From positions 2,542,001 to 2,606,000 of the forward strand of contig JAMWBK010000003.1 in NCBI GenBank assembly GCA_029953675.1: a stretch of 64,000 bases of DNA. The letters are read 5' to 3'. The stretch's first letter is position 1. Each line of letters starts with the position of its first letter. This document shows, piece by piece, positions 34,377-46,625 of the stretch. The position numbers and the translations under genes are program-made. The stretch is from Rhodosorus marinus (taxonomy: Eukaryota > Rhodophyta > Stylonematophyceae > Stylonematales > Stylonemataceae). Below the pieces are notes generated by a model, which was given only the letters and a program-made list of their open reading frames with translations, ran no database searches and was not told the DNA's origin.

Positions 34377-35292
34377 TCAAAACAGATTGCGCTTGGGAGA
34401 CTTTTTAGAGGGCTGCCGTCTTGTTTCCAAGCGTGGACTGACAGATTCTGATCGACCCTTATACTGCTTTTTCAAGGAGGCGCGCTTCACGTAGAGCGTG
34501 CTGCTCTCATGTTTTGGGCTCGCGGCTGCTTTCACGCCCCTGAGGACCGGGCCGATTTCTGGCAACGTGACGCTTTCAGTTAGCTTTGGCGTTCCCGGAG
34601 CTTTCTTGGGGGGGGTTGGAGAGTGCATGAGCAGTTTAAGACGCGCGTAGAGGTCCATGGAGACAGGAGTTTCCACGCTCGCCTCGTCCCCACTGTCGGT
34701 GACTTCGTCCAGTTCAATGGACTCCAAGCTTGGTCTCGGCACACCAAAGTCATCCTCATCACTACTGCTGAGCTGTGTCGCCTGAGGTGATTTGCCAGAA
34801 TCTCTGATCGTGACTTTCACTAAGAGGAGCAGAAATGGGAGAAGCGCTTGCGATGTCAGGTGAATTCACAGCTTGGAGGACCAACTAGACCAGTATCATG
34901 GTGGTCGTCTCACCTCTTCTCCAGAACGAGCTGGTTGGGTCCAGGAGAGATCCCTGACAGGCTGGACCGTTTCCACCATCTAGGGGGGACGTCATAAGTG
35001 CCTTCACTGGGTGTAAATCAGTGACTGGGAACGACAGGTCTTCCATTTCAGTCTCAGCATCGTACGAGCTCTGGGTGCTGTTGTTCAGGAGGAAGTCATC
35101 GTCAAATGCCATTTCTTCTTTACCACCGCTTATTTTCTGATAATCTGGAGACAGAAGTCCACAACGAGAGGTAGGGTCAGTGACTGGGAAGACGTAGAAG
35201 ACGGCGTTCAGGTCCGTATCGAAAAACTCACCAGAGAACATATCATCCTCCTGCAGAAACTCAGTCCAGACCATCTCAACTTCGTTCTCCAT
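34377..35292 (-). CDS. Unknown acidic, Ser/Pro-rich protein; possible cell-cycle protein
   Basis: Two exons, 35292-34914 and 34819-34377, joined in phase 1 (donor GTGAGA, acceptor CTCTTAG), give 273 residues. The first half is acidic (MENEVEMVWTEFLQEDDMF, later AETEMEDLSFPVTDL). The second has many S/T-P sites, several followed by Lys or Arg (SPTPPKK, TPKL, SPKHE, SPRLE, SPKR), as in CDK substrates. It also has RPSLESIEL, which fits the RxxLxxI form of an APC/C destruction box. The C-terminus is basic (QPSKKSPKRNLF). I do not recognise a family; securin, shugoshin or borealin-like roles are possible but unproven. An E2F-like site and a TATA box lie upstream. Confidence 0.62.
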
Positions 35293-35456
35293 CACTACGA
35301 GCAGTCCGCAACCGAAACTAGAGGGCAAAAAAAAGAAAGAAGCGCAGCCTTCCGACCTGATCGAACCTTCTTTCACAATCCAACAACAAGAACCAAAAGC
35401 TCATTGAGAGATCCAGCTGACGGCCTCCTCACACTGCCCCACCCACAATCAGACCC

Positions 35457-35482
35457 TTTATATAATACCAGCCCGCGCGAAA
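35457..35482 (-). promoter_or_regulatory. TATA box and E2F-like site before the unknown gene at 34377
   Basis: Read towards the gene, TTTCGCGC (35475-35482), an exact TTTSSCGC match, lies nine bases before TTATATAAAG (35457-35466). The TATA element is about 165 bases from the ATG, leaving room for a 5' leader. Confidence 0.45.
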
Positions 35483-38087
35483 ATTTCCCCGCACCCGTTT
35501 CTATCAACCTCCTCTTCCGCCACCTCCTTGAAACAACTCCAATAAATAAATAAAACCTGGGAGGCGAGCCAAAACACGACCCGACACCACCCCCCCCCCA
35601 AAAAAAAGTGCAAACAAAAATGCAAATAATTATTTGGATAATAAAATATTAGCGGATCTTATGGATGGAAAAACTTTTGCCGAGTCCGTTCCGTGGGGAT
35701 CCATTTTGACAGAGGACTAGTAGATAGCGTCTGGGCTTTTTCGGAGCTCCGTGAAGGGCATATTTTGGCAGACTTGAGGGCTTTTTGGATCGATGGGAAA
35801 AAGCATCATAAGATGAAAGAGAAAATATAGGGAGAAGCTAGACGGAACCAGAAAAAACAAAATGGGGGTCAAAAGCCTCCCAAGGAATTTTCTTGGAAGT
35901 GCAAAACCGACACCAGAAATGGGTAGGAGGAGGATGGGGTGAGGAGCAGAGGAATGAAAAAATAACATTCTCAGTTACAAAGAGTGGGCCGATTGGTGTG
36001 CTTTTACGTCTATTGGACCTGGGGAAATCCGCCTCCAATCCGATCAGATCGCGCCGCGTGCAAGGGGGATAGGAGAGGCAGGAGGATTCTCACAAAATAA
36101 CCGGCAAACTCTAAATCCCCCTCCCTTCCGCGCGCCCATCGATTGCCTTATCGCTCGTGAGCCAGCAGCGTTTTTTTTTGGTTCAATGATTTCCAACTCG
36201 CCACATTGCGAAACCTGATATCGAAACGAAAAAAAAAACCTGCTGGGCGGGGAAACAGGAAAGCCAACGTACTCAGAGAGATTTCTGACTACGCGGGCCC
36301 CCGGCGGAGGAGAGGGCATGCCGGGTGTTCTCACGTTCCATAAAAAAAGGAAGGTTCATGTCAGATTCAGATGCTGAAACGATGATCCAGGTATTGAGTA
36401 TCTCCTTATCTTGTCATCTTCAGCCCCAATATCCCGCTCGTTAGTCCCTCACCCTTCCCCCCGTCCCATGAGACGATACTCCCCTTCACAGACTATCAGC
36501 CTGTAGATTGGTGGAAAAAAAAGGGAGTGGGACAAGATCCTCGTAAATGGGCAAATGGGAAATTCTGAAAGTGGGACAAAACGCTAAAAATATTCAAATA
36601 TTCATGACTTATTCCTGGATAGTTGTAGTGGTACTTACTGAGCCTGAGATGTGGGCAGGGTTTTTTTCTCGTTCATACCTCCAAAAATCTATAAATAAAT
36701 TGACAAAATATAATAGAATAAGGCAAATTTGGAGCTGGTGGTTTCTTGGAGGTTTAGAATTTACTATTTTCAATTGTTTTGTATAGTGGCTTAACGAGAA
36801 GGTCTATTTTTAATAATAAAGGATTGATTATTGTATTATGAGATTTTTCATGAGAAATTCATCTCATTCTGCGCGGGACATCGGTGCAACTAGAGGAAGG
36901 GGTGTGGAAGAAATACTTCAAACAAAATTGTGTTGATAATGTTTGCATAAATAAAGAAAATAAGATTCTTGAGTCGATTGAATGCCCCTCGTCAAACTTG
37001 TCGAAAAGAAACAACTCCGCCCTTGGGATAGGATATTTGTTTTTTCATTTAAAATCGATATCCGTTTCCCGACGCCAAAAAAAAGGATGACGAAGGGGTA
37101 AAGTATTTCAACCAATTCCGTGTTTACTTAGAAAAACAATTCATTTAACGCATATTTCTAGAATTTTCTCGCAATCAAAATTCTAACCCCTGCTACAATC
37201 TGCTGCTTTCTGCCCATCCAATATCCAACATTGAAGTACGGAAATATTCGGAGCATTGAACATTCCCTTCTTTCCCCTCCCCCGCCCCGCCCCTCAAAAA
37301 AAACTAGGCCACCATTTGCTGCAAACTGAGTTTTGTCTTCAAACCAAAAAAATGGAAATCATCTATAATGTTTTACATGAATTTAAGTTTTTTTTCATTT
37401 GCAAGGTGAACCGCGCAAATTGTGAATGTTTGACGGACAGGTAAAAATGAGTAGATGGATATTGCCGTTCTATGTTAAAGGAAATATATATCTATCTATC
37501 TATCTTTTCTAGTTAGAATTTTGTAAATAAATAAACTGGGATTGCCTTTTGCTAGTTCAAAAGCTCCATCCACATAGTTCATTTCGGAATACGGGCGGGA
37601 AAAGCCTCCATTGAATATTATTAGAGAAAATTGGGTGAGAGTGCTATTGGGTTTTTCATGGGAGGAGGCTGGAGAGAGTGGGGGGGGGAAGAGATTCTGG
37701 CTGCTGGCTGGGGAAACTTCATCGTTGCGGTGCTTTGATGAGTTTTGATTCTGTGCAGGTAAAATGATCCGTGAGAGATGAGATAATCTACTTTCTGCAA
37801 GTGAGATTGGCCTCTACAGGTCTTGAGAGAAAGTCACAGTGATATCACAGCTATGGCCCGGTAGAGCTTTTTGGCGATTACTCTTCGTCGCTTTCCATGG
37901 ATTGGCAGATCTTGGCTTTTTTTCCCCATAAAGCGACTCGTACTTCAGACGCGCATCGGAGGTGGCTACAATCTGGCATATTTTCTTGAATGTCCGAAGA
38001 TCACAACGTTTGGATTGCCAATCCGTCTGTTAAGCAAGTTATCCAATCCTACACTCTTGAAGGCTGCGTATGGCGGGATCCAAGGGC
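35483..38087. other. Gene-poor stretch
   Basis: About 2.6 kb with no supported gene. A short CTAT microsatellite is at 37486-37505. Homopolymer tracts are frequent (C and A runs at 35590, T run at 36172, A run at 36228, G run at 37681). Confidence 0.5.
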
Positions 38088-38645
38088 TTAGTGAACCCTC
38101 TTCAAAACTGAGGGGATAGCTTTTTGGGACCTGCACACGAGTAGTGAATCTGCCGTCGCCACTGACAAGCGGATGTGCGCAGACCTATGCCTCCAGACTT
38201 CTTCAAAGACTCCGCCTGCTGCGAAGGTCGCGGCCGACTGAGCATAGCCGCCAGCAGAGGGAAGCATCAAGCGTACGGGCTCCGCAGAGGAAGTGAGCTG
38301 ATTGCTGAGACCGAAGTCGGGGAATCGTCCTCGTTAAATGAGTGCTGGGGTTCCGGAAACAGTTGGATTTCTGATTCCATTGTAGTCTTGCTACCAAAAG
38401 TGTAACACTTTCTGGCAAGAAGCGGGTTCAAGCACTCCTTCTTGTAAGGAATCGAGCAAAAGCGTCGGAACAATACTATGGTTGAGGCGCCTGTAGTGCA
38501 GTAGACGGTTGCATAACGTATCCAACAGGAGTCCTGCACGCAAAGGCCCCAATCTCCTGTCTACGAGCGTAACTAAGGGAGCAGCAGCAAGAACACACAT
38601 TTCCACCAGCGCAGTGAACGAACGGTACGCAGGTATGAGCACCAT
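38088..38645 (-). other. Possible short gene, unresolved
   Basis: Two minus frames look protein-like. One, 38645 downwards, reads MVLIPAYRSFTALVEMCVLA and GLLLDTLCNRLLHYRRLNHS. The other, ending at 38088, reads SSAEPVRLMLPSAGGYAQSA and GGVFEEVWRHRSAHIRLSVA. I found no phase-consistent splice linking them, and no family. Confidence 0.25.
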
Positions 38646-38701
38646 ATCCACTCGCCGGGAAGCTGTTGGAATTTTACAAAGTTTAAATAACGCTATTGAG
38701 T

Positions 38702-39817
38702 CTATAGGAAAACTCGATAAGCGCCGACATATTTGTTGGAATCGGCGATCTCCTCGTAGTGATACCCACTATCCCGCAAATAGCGCCCAACCGCGGGTTT
38801 GAGTCGAGGCGCGCCATGAATCCCACGGCTGTGGTGACCCGATCCCGTGAGAATACGAACAGTAGTGTGTTTGGTTGCTCCCTCGAGCTCCAGACCTAAT
38901 CGCTCAATAGCCTCCTTAACGTGCAAACCGTGGAGATCCAGTTGACCTCCCGCGATGCCTCGGGAATTACGATATCGGAATATCGCATCTGCTGCAAGGG
39001 CATGTTTCTCTTTCATCTGTAAATTGTACGCGCGTCCCTTACTGGCATGCTGGTGAGCTGCGGCCCCGTTGCCAGCCGATGACGCTGCCGCAGCTTGAGC
39101 GAAACAGTGATTTCTGAGACGTGCGAGATCGGACGCCTCCTCCCGATACCTTGTGTAAAGTTCACTGACGGATTCGCCTGTTTCCACCCATGCCTCAACG
39201 CCAGTCGTTTGTCGAACGTTGGTGCTAGAGCCACGCGAGCTGGCACTACTAGCAGAGACCCTGCTGCCGTCGATGCTGGACCAGCCTTTTGGTTTCGTGT
39301 AACATTCTGAAATGAACATCTTGGCGTCCAATACGCTATACTTGCACTCCTTCAGAATGTAAGCGACGTCCTCGGGGTCAACCCACGGGAACTCATCGAC
39401 TAGGCTCCTCTCCTTCGTAACAGATGCAAAATCCAGTCCGGGCTCTCCTGGCTCTCCAGGCTCCCCAACTCTGGCATCGTCTACGAGAGACGGGAATGCG
39501 GAGCTCCAGGCCGAAACAGCTGCATCGTATGCTTCCTTATCAAACAAAGAAGCGTCCTCGGAATTCAGGATACCGCGCACTTCTGGGTCATCCTCAACTC
39601 TGCCCTCCTCCTCCTTCGGAGATTCCAAAACCACGTCATCCTTCTTCCGATCTTCAACCGTGCTTGGGCCGTCCAACTCCTGCGAAAGCTTCAAGCCTTT
39701 TCTTTCTTTAAGATCAGGAGAAGGTTTTGCGACAGCAACTCCACCCATCAGACTCGCGAGTGCTTCGCTGTCGCCCATCTCAATCGCCTTGAGAAGCGCA
39801 TCTTCAGTGTTCTCCAT
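38702..39817 (-). CDS. CUE-DUF1771-Smr domain protein
   Basis: Single exon, 371 residues. An N-terminal acidic, disordered region comes first. A CUE-like helical motif follows around residues 137-170 (FPWVDPEDVAYILKECKYSV), the ubiquitin-binding class. DUF1771 (YREEASDLARLRNHCFAQAA, ending ALAADAIFRYRN) comes next. The C-terminal Smr domain has LDLHGLHVKEAIERL, then RILTGSGHHSRG and a final hydrophobic strand. DLHGL and TGxGxHS are the two Smr signatures; Smr domains can nick nucleic acids, and in eukaryotes the family (N4BP2, plant CID5-7, yeast Cue2) is tied to RNA cleavage, including no-go decay. A ribosome-rescue endonuclease is a fair guess. The start ATG (MENTEDALLKAIEMGD) is the first in the frame. 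Confidence 0.92.
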   Translation of the reverse strand: MENTEDALLKAIEMGDSEALASLMGGVAVAKPSPDLKERKGLKLSQELDGPSTVEDRKKDDVVLESPKEEEGRVEDDPEVRGILNSEDASLFDKEAYDAAVSAWSSAFPSLVDDARVGEPGEPGEPGLDFASVTKERSLVDEFPWVDPEDVAYILKECKYSVLDAKMFISECYTKPKGWSSIDGSRVSASSASSRGSSTNVRQTTGVEAWVETGESVSELYTRYREEASDLARLRNHCFAQAAAASSAGNGAAAHQHASKGRAYNLQMKEKHALAADAIFRYRNSRGIAGGQLDLHGLHVKEAIERLGLELEGATKHTTVRILTGSGHHSRGIHGAPRLKPAVGRYLRDSGYHYEEIADSNKYVGAYRVFL

Positions 39818-41601
39818 CAGCGCACTTTGGAAACAGTACTACTCCATCACAACGCTCACAGAATGCTGCGGTTCACTGAAATTAAGAGTACAAAACTAGG
39901 GGTAGAACTCCTGCAAATTCCAGCCAGCTTGTCTCAGAGAACTTATAAGAGTCCGTCCGTCTCTCCCCTTCTGCCCACCCTGTTGGGCTGAGTCGTTTTA
40001 GAGTTGTTCTATGGGAACGAATTTTCATTCGGGCCAGCAGCGTCTGTGAATTCCTCGGCTTTTCTAAGTTCACAAACTTGGTGTTAACGAACGCATAACC
40101 AGATACAGTAGTACTAGGGTCTCGATAGTACTATTTTGAAAGCAGTTGGGGGGGAGATAATTGGCTTTGCACAAGCGCCATTCGAGGCGGACATCCTGAG
40201 ACCTGCTACGGTATTCGGACCAGAAGCGGGCTGAAATAGTGCATGAGGGTTCAAGAAACATCACAGAGAAAGGATATCCATAATTCTCACGGAATAAATC
40301 CTGTTCAGAAGTAACCACTAACTGGTAAGCAACGTTGACAGCCTCGTCACCCACCGCTTACTCGAAGCCGCTTCACTACCAGATATCGCCCTAAACTCAA
40401 CCAAAAATACTCAAGCAACTCCTTCGAACCAGAAATATACGTTAATCTCCAGTTTTAGTCTGAAAAGTACTTGCGAGGTACAACCCATAGGTACCTAAAT
40501 AAGCCATAAACATCAAAATTAGGATTTAATATCATTTATTATAAATTATTAGGTTTCCAAATAATTGTAAATATTCCTTTTCTAATCCATAGTACGTATT
40601 GTTGGTTGCCTTGGTAGATGGAAATGCTGCCTATATCAGGGATAGCAGACCTACTGCTATCCGTTATTTTGTATAGAGCCAAAACAGCGCCTCTATACAA
40701 AATAAAAGAAAAAAACCTGAACATAAAATATCGCTTATACGATATTTTGCTTCAGTTTTAACTATATAAAAGACGACATCATATAAAATAATATTTAAAT
40801 GTAGTTATATGGTTAATAATCGTTATATATTAATCAATTTATGATATTGGGATCCTCCTTTGTGGACGTGACTCTAGGTTGGGCCTTTGGGGCCGACTGG
40901 ATGTTCGGAGGTCTTCCAGAGCTTCATGGCATTGGCCGAAGACTTAAATAGAAGACGAAAGTTACATTAATCGTGAAAGGTAGAGAAGGTGGAATGTGAT
41001 ACACAGTAACAAAACCTACCAGGCATTTTTGGATTCAATATTTGACCGCCCCTCTCCCAAACCGTCGAAGCGACCTAATCCAGCTGGAGGTTCGTTCTAG
41101 CAGAGGCTCTTCGACTAGTGCGCAAGGGCCTTATGGAGCCCGTTTAACCCCAGAACAGGACATCCGAACTACACACATCGTCCCCCCGGTCGTCTGTCCT
41201 CATCGCGGTGGATTGAGAGACCAGCGGTGACCTTGCTTCGAAGAAGCGTTGGTGGTTCACATTTCTTGAACTGAAAAGAGTGGACACCGAACGGAAGGGC
41301 CATAGCGTGAATAACGTATCGAATGAATTCTGGCTCAGTGGGAAAACCAGTCTTGGTTGGAGAGCGTGTGGTGAGCAAGTGAGTAAATGAGCACAGAATA
41401 GGAATAATAAAGTTCAGTGCATACGCACAGAGGTCTGGAATGGAAGTTGTGCCTTGGTTGTAGTTTATGGACGGGTGAGGTAGGGAAGTTGGAGAGCGTG
41501 GGGTGGGTGTCAACTTTGTTTTCTTTTCCGGTTCTGAAACGGAGCGAGGATCAGGAATTTCCCCTGTTTGGATATTGAGCCTTTGTGTTTTCGCGGAAGG
41601 T
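39818..41601. other. Intergenic, no supported gene
   Basis: A minus frame at 40070-40354 (starting GTG) is moderately protein-like but has no family. A/T-rich at 40500-40850. G/T-rich on the plus strand from 41440 to the KMO start. GACGCGCTATTTTG-type palindromic patches near 40670-40700 (TTTTGTATAGAG/CTCTATACAAAA) form a 12-bp inverted repeat. Confidence 0.4.
40669..40701. repeat. 12-bp inverted repeat
   Basis: TTTTGTATAGAG and CTCTATACAAAA are separated by a short spacer (CCAAAACAGCG). They can pair as a stem-loop in an A/T-rich intergenic region. No gene lies adjacent. Confidence 0.7.
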
Positions 41602-43219
41602 ATGGGGAAGAAGGTGCTGATCGTGGGAGGAGGGCCCGCGGGATGTGCGGCCGGGGCTACATTCGGGATGAGAGGGGACGATGTTACAATTGTGGATATG
41701 AGGGAGGACTTGAGGATCAGGAATGGAGGACCTGGGCCCGAGCAGAGATCTATTAATTTGGCTTTATCGACGAGAGGCCTGACGGCGTTGGATGCGATCG
41801 GTTGTGGAGATGGCGCCAGGGAGCTAGGGGTTCCGATGCATGGGAGGGAGGTACATGCGTTGGATGGAAGTACTCAGTTTCAGCAGTATGGTCAATTTGG
41901 ACAGTATCTTTTATCTGTTCCCCGGTCTGCACTCAATGAACTTGTGATAGATGCGGCTGAGAAGAATGGGTGTCAAGTTCTATTCGGGCATAAATGCCGT
42001 GACCTATCCTTGGACGAACCGAGTGTTACCGTGGAAGTTGGACAAGGAACGGAGCGCAAACTGCAGGCCGATCTTGTGATCGGAGCGGATGGTGCTTTCT
42101 CAAGAGTGAGAGCGATGATGATGCGCAAAGAATGGTTCAACTATTCTCAGGATTATATCCCAGCAGCATACAAGGAGTTGTCTATATCTGCGGAGAATGG
42201 CAAAGACATGCGGCTGGAAGCCCTTCACATCTGGCCCCGGCACCAATTTATGCTCATTGCATTACCCAACCTCGACCGGTCCTTCACCTGCACATTGTTC
42301 TTGGACAGAGACCAGTTCGACAAAATCACAACACCTGCGCAAGTGAGAGAATTCTTCCAGAAGTGGTTCCCAGATGCCCTCGAGCTCATGCCAGACGTCG
42401 ACGTTCAATTTTTCAACAATCCAACGCCGGGTCTTGTGACTGTCAAGACGTACCCATACCACTACTCCGACAAAGCACTTCTCATCGGTGACGCTGCACA
42501 TGCGATAGGTAAGCTTGGGGATGAAACATTCTCTTGCTTAATCCGCAGGGCACCTGTAGCTATAATTGTGGTCAGAGAAAGTCGGACTAGAATGCGCAGT
42601 CGCAGTTGAGCACAATACTTGATGATCGTCTTGTCGATCATTTGCTAAACAATGCCTTTTCTCTCGTGTCTGGTATCGGACAGTTCCGTTCTATGGGCAG
42701 GGATGTAATCTAGCTCTGGAGGACGTGCGAATACTTTCCGATCTCTTGGAGGAGCACGGTGGAATATTATCTAGTGTTCTCCGCGAGTTCACAGAGAAGA
42801 GAAAACAAAATGCTGATACGATTGCAAAGCTTGCCCTTGACAACTACTCGGACATGGCCTCGAGAACTGCTTCCGCGTACTTTCAGATGCGGAAGAAGAT
42901 CGGTCTCGCTTTGAACAGGTAAAACGAACAGAAGAATGTCTCACCCGGATTGTTTGCGGAGGCGTGCTCTATTTCGCGGTCTGAACACCCCTCCCGATGC
43001 TTGTTCTCGAGTAGAATTGCTCCGAAGACTTTTGTCCCGTTGTACACGATGATTTCCTTTTCGAACGTGCCGTACAGTGAGGCAGAGCAAAGCGCGCAGA
43101 GAACGGAAAGAGCGATCACTAGCCTGTTCTCAACTGCCGCAGTACTGAGTGTGTTGGCCGCAGGAACTGCGGCGACGGTTGCGGCAGTGAAGACGTACCA
43201 GAAATCAACCAGATCTTGA
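41602..43219 (+). CDS. KMO: Kynurenine 3-monooxygenase
   Basis: Three exons, 41602-42508, 42684-42918 and 43015-43219, give 448 residues. FAD motif GGGPAG is at 9-14. RSINLALSTRGLTALDAIG, the family signature, is followed by QYLLSVPRSALN, GADGAFSRVR, YIPAAYKELSI, LHIWPRHQFMLIALPN and SFTCTLF. The splice HAI|VPFYGQGCNLALEDV restores the second FAD motif, and LALN|RIAPKTFVPLYTM matches the animal MPSTFIPLYTM. The C-terminus has one hydrophobic helix (SLFSTAAVLSVLAAGTAATV), the place of the mitochondrial outer-membrane anchor in animal KMO. The enzyme hydroxylates L-kynurenine with NADPH and O2 on the way to quinolinate/NAD. Introns are 175 and 96 nt. Confidence 0.95.
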
Positions 43220-43356
43220 TGGTGTTCTGTTTTATTTCAAGGTTACGGCGATCTCGAAGTCCCTTTTTTTGTCAGATCCAAGAGCATGGGAAGCCTGGAA
43301 TGGTTCCCTTCTGTACAGAGCCTTCCTCTTTTTGTTTAGAATGTACTGTTAGGGTT

Positions 43357-44052
43357 TCAGAGATCAGGAAGGGGAATCACAGGACTCGTGTTCGGTAAAA
43401 TGTTGTACAGAACCACCAAGACGAAGACCACAACGAAAACAATACCAATCCAATTTTGCTTGTATGGAGAGGCCGTTTCCTGCTTGAGCCTTTCCCGTAG
43501 CTTCTTGTCAATCTTTGGCTTTCTTCTTCTAGGCTTTGACTGAATGGATTTAAGATCAATCCAATAGTCTTCTCCGGTCCTAGGGTCCGAAGGTTTTTTC
43601 ACAAGCGGCCGAGTTTCCATCTTGTCCCAGTCTGGCTGCATCTCACCAGTCCTTCGCTTCCGACGAAGTTTCTTGCTTCTTTGCGATATTCGCCTGCGCT
43701 CGGACTCGGTCTAGAAAACGAACAAGGGGAAACATCAGAACTTCCCAAAACCTACATGAAAGGCAACCGAACCCACAGAATTCCAAAAGCTTACCCTCAT
43801 ATTTGTAGGGTCATTCGGTCGCTGCACAGTCCTCTCCTCCTCGGTCAAATACTCTTCCAACCCGAGCAAAATTTCGTCCTCACCCTCGGTCAAAATCTCC
43901 GTCTTCGGGGGAACAGGCCTCTCCAGGTCATCACCAGCCTCCTCCTTCGCCTTGAACACAGTTCGAACCCTCCTACGAGCACATACTGTACTCCTCCTCC
44001 TTCCAGGTACCAGACCAAGCACCGCTCCAGGCCCTCCTACAAACCCAACCAT
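43357..44052 (-). CDS. Probable plastid single-span membrane protein
   Basis: Two exons, 44052-43795 and 43710-43357, joined in phase 0 (donor GTAAGC, acceptor TTCTAG), give 203 residues. I chose the ATG giving MVGFVGGPGAVLGLVPGRRR because it yields a Phe-bearing, basic, transit-peptide-like leader; the frame stays open to 44298 with earlier ATGs. After an acidic segment (EGEDEILLGLEEYL) comes a very basic stretch (RRISQRSKKLRRKRRTGE), then PSDPRTGEDYWIDLKSIQ and one C-terminal transmembrane helix (IGIVFVVVFVLVVLYNIL). It may be a thylakoid or envelope anchor. No family recognised. Confidence 0.65.
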
Positions 44053-45225
44053 CCCTGCCCAGCCCCAACCCCCCGAACAAAAGAAACTCTTCCCCAAAAC
44101 TACTCCCGCCTCCTCCCCAAAAAAATCACTCCACAAACGCCCTCCATCCTCCCCCGCAACCTCCACTATCAACCTAGTCTTAACCCTTGATATACCGCCC
44201 CAGCGCCCAATCCCAAAATCCCAATTATTCCCAACATGCGGAATCCCCACGACCATCCCCAAAGCCACATGAGACCACAGCCACATAAAGTCCCCCACCC
44301 AGACTAGCGTCTTTTTGGCAAATCCCCCACATTTAAGACTCTATTTCTCTAAAATAGCATTTCATAATTTCATTCCAAACAGTATTCTGCTTGAGCAGTG
44401 GCCATATCTAGAAATATTAGGATCTGCTCGACTTTATTCATGTCAAACAAGACCCAAATAAGAGATGAGATATATAATTATGATACGTTTGAATTATATT
44501 TTCAATATTTCATATTATCTAGATTTATTTCTTATATTTAAGATTATTTGTCCCTAAAGAGGGAACTGTACGAGGACGAGATCTTGCACTGGCGCCTGCG
44601 AAGTATCTGATCGTAGGGTAGATAGTAATTTTGATAGATTAGATGGTATATCCAATACGTATTCTGCTTGTAGGGATATTGATTTATATGAAGCAATAAA
44701 TGTGTTTTGATTGACTGTCTGTCGTTGTAACTTGGATACAAAGAAAAACACCCAGGCATCGCAGGCAGTGTGGAGCGCTGATCTGGACACACAATGGTCC
44801 AGTATTCTATTCTCAGGTCAACGGTACATAGCATGCTAAAAAGCCATCGCACCTAACCCCATACGTAACCCCATTGCGCATGAACGTGACTTTCATTCGC
44901 CTTAAGACGAAGCTCTATTGGGGTTGCGGGGCTGCGGGGCTGCATCTTGCTCACGGACGGAGACGATCGGCGATAAAGTCCTTACTGAAATATCGCTCGC
45001 TGAAAAAAGGCCCCTAGCATTCGATGGTAGCAGACTCCAAGTCCCGGCTGAGAGTGCGGACACCCCCATCGGACGCAAACCGTTTCGGGCTTTTTTGTCT
45101 CTGCCGTGATTTCCGTTGCTGAATATGCGGAACGAGATAATGAAGGTGAGCAACCGATCAGCGATGGTATCGAGTGGTTTGGGTAGGGAGGGTTCGGACA
45201 GGGCGTATTCTACCGAAGAAGCAGG
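44053..45225. other. 5' flanks of the plastid membrane protein and LtrA copy 1
   Basis: 44053-44290 is C/A-rich on the plus strand. The part from about 45000 to 45225 is repeated upstream of LtrA copy 2. No gene seen. Confidence 0.45.
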
Positions 45226-46625
45226 ATGAGGACACTTATCTCAAAACCTAAACTGTTGGCTGATTGGGGCGAGGAATACGAAGAGCGTGCTGCGGAGTGG
45301 TGGGAGTTGTTCCTGGACCTTGTATTTGTGGCTGCGGCATCGAACACTGCGGACTCGCTGAAGGAGGATCTTTCCTGGCATGGGCTTCTAGCGTTTTTCC
45401 TTTTGTTTTCGTTCTTCTATTCGGGTTGGAGCTTCTACACGTTCCACCAGACTCGATACTATGGCAACTCGATGTACCACCTGGCCCTGTTATACTTTTA
45501 CATTGTCGGGACTGCGGGAATGGTGGTCAATAGCGCTGGGTTCGAGTACATGGAGGGGTTCAGCGTGGCGGCGCTTATCCAGAGGATAGCTCTAATATTG
45601 ATGTACCTGGACGCGTACATCGCGATTCCTCGAGCTCGGATACAGTGTAGAGTCGAGATCGGAACTCTCGGGGTGAGCTGTGTATGCCTCTTTTCATCGA
45701 TCCTTGTCAAGAACAAGACGTTCTCAATTGGAGTTTGGATCATTGCCGCGATCTCGGAGAATATGTTCTATATTCTACACCACATTGGCTTTGCCCATTC
45801 CCATCTGGTATGATCCACCCGAGAGCTTCAAAAAACGAAATTCGCGAATGACAAGCTTGGGTGTCTGAATTCTTTTGGATCCCTCTGGCATAGGTACCGC
45901 TTAATATTGACCATTGCGCTGAAAGAATGGGATGCTTGCTTATGGTTATCCTTGGAGAGAGTGTGGTTTCCGGTGTAATCAGCGGCCACAACATTGAACT
46001 GAAATCGCGTCGTCTAGCGTACTACGGAGCGATGATGCTTACGATTCTCATGGCATTTTCGTTCGGATTGATCTACTACGCTGTTATCCCTCCTCGTGAA
46101 CTCCACGCTTACCGCCGGTCTGTATCACACGGGATAGGTTTCGTCTGGGTGCATTGGGCGCTGCTTTCTTCGCTACTGGCGATGGGAACGGGAGTGAAAT
46201 TTGTGGTATCATCGTTGATTCACGACGAGCAACCATCGATAGAAAGAGGTCAGGTTTATCTCCTCTTCTTCTCCCTCGCGATCTCCATGCTTTGCATTGT
46301 TGTGCTTCGGGCGCTGCACTTCTGGGGCATTCAGCCAACCGCATCGGACCCTCCGAGGATCAGGAGGATAAAATACTTTTGGTGGGCTGTGATCATCGTC
46401 TGGTTTATTATCCCAGTGTCCCTCGGATTATACTTTGGGGAGAGCTCAACTGCGGTACGACCGATGGTTGCCATGGTCGCCACTGTGCCATGTGTCCTTG
46501 GCTACGCCATGTTTGAGACAGTGCTGACCCATGTACTTGATACCGATGGCTTTGGCGACCTTAAGCCTGAAGGACTTGAAGTAGACAACACGATCAGGGT
46601 CGACTCCTACCACGCGATTAAGTAG
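45226..46625 (+). CDS. LtrA-family multispan membrane protein, copy 1
   Basis: Two exons, 45226-45807 and 45894-46625 (intron 86 nt), give 437 residues. The family signature is in RAAEWWELFLDLVFVAAASN near the N-terminus (bacterial LtrA: WLELFFDLVFV). Exon 2 opens VPLNIDHCAERMGCLLMVIL, the HxxERxGLxxIIxLGE motif. About ten hydrophobic helices follow through the chain. LtrA (low temperature requirement A) proteins occur in bacteria and scattered eukaryotes; their transport or signalling role is unknown. The start ATG gives a short basic leader (MRTLISKPKLLADWGEEYEE) with no targeting peptide. A near copy lies 2.28 kb downstream. Confidence 0.9.
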
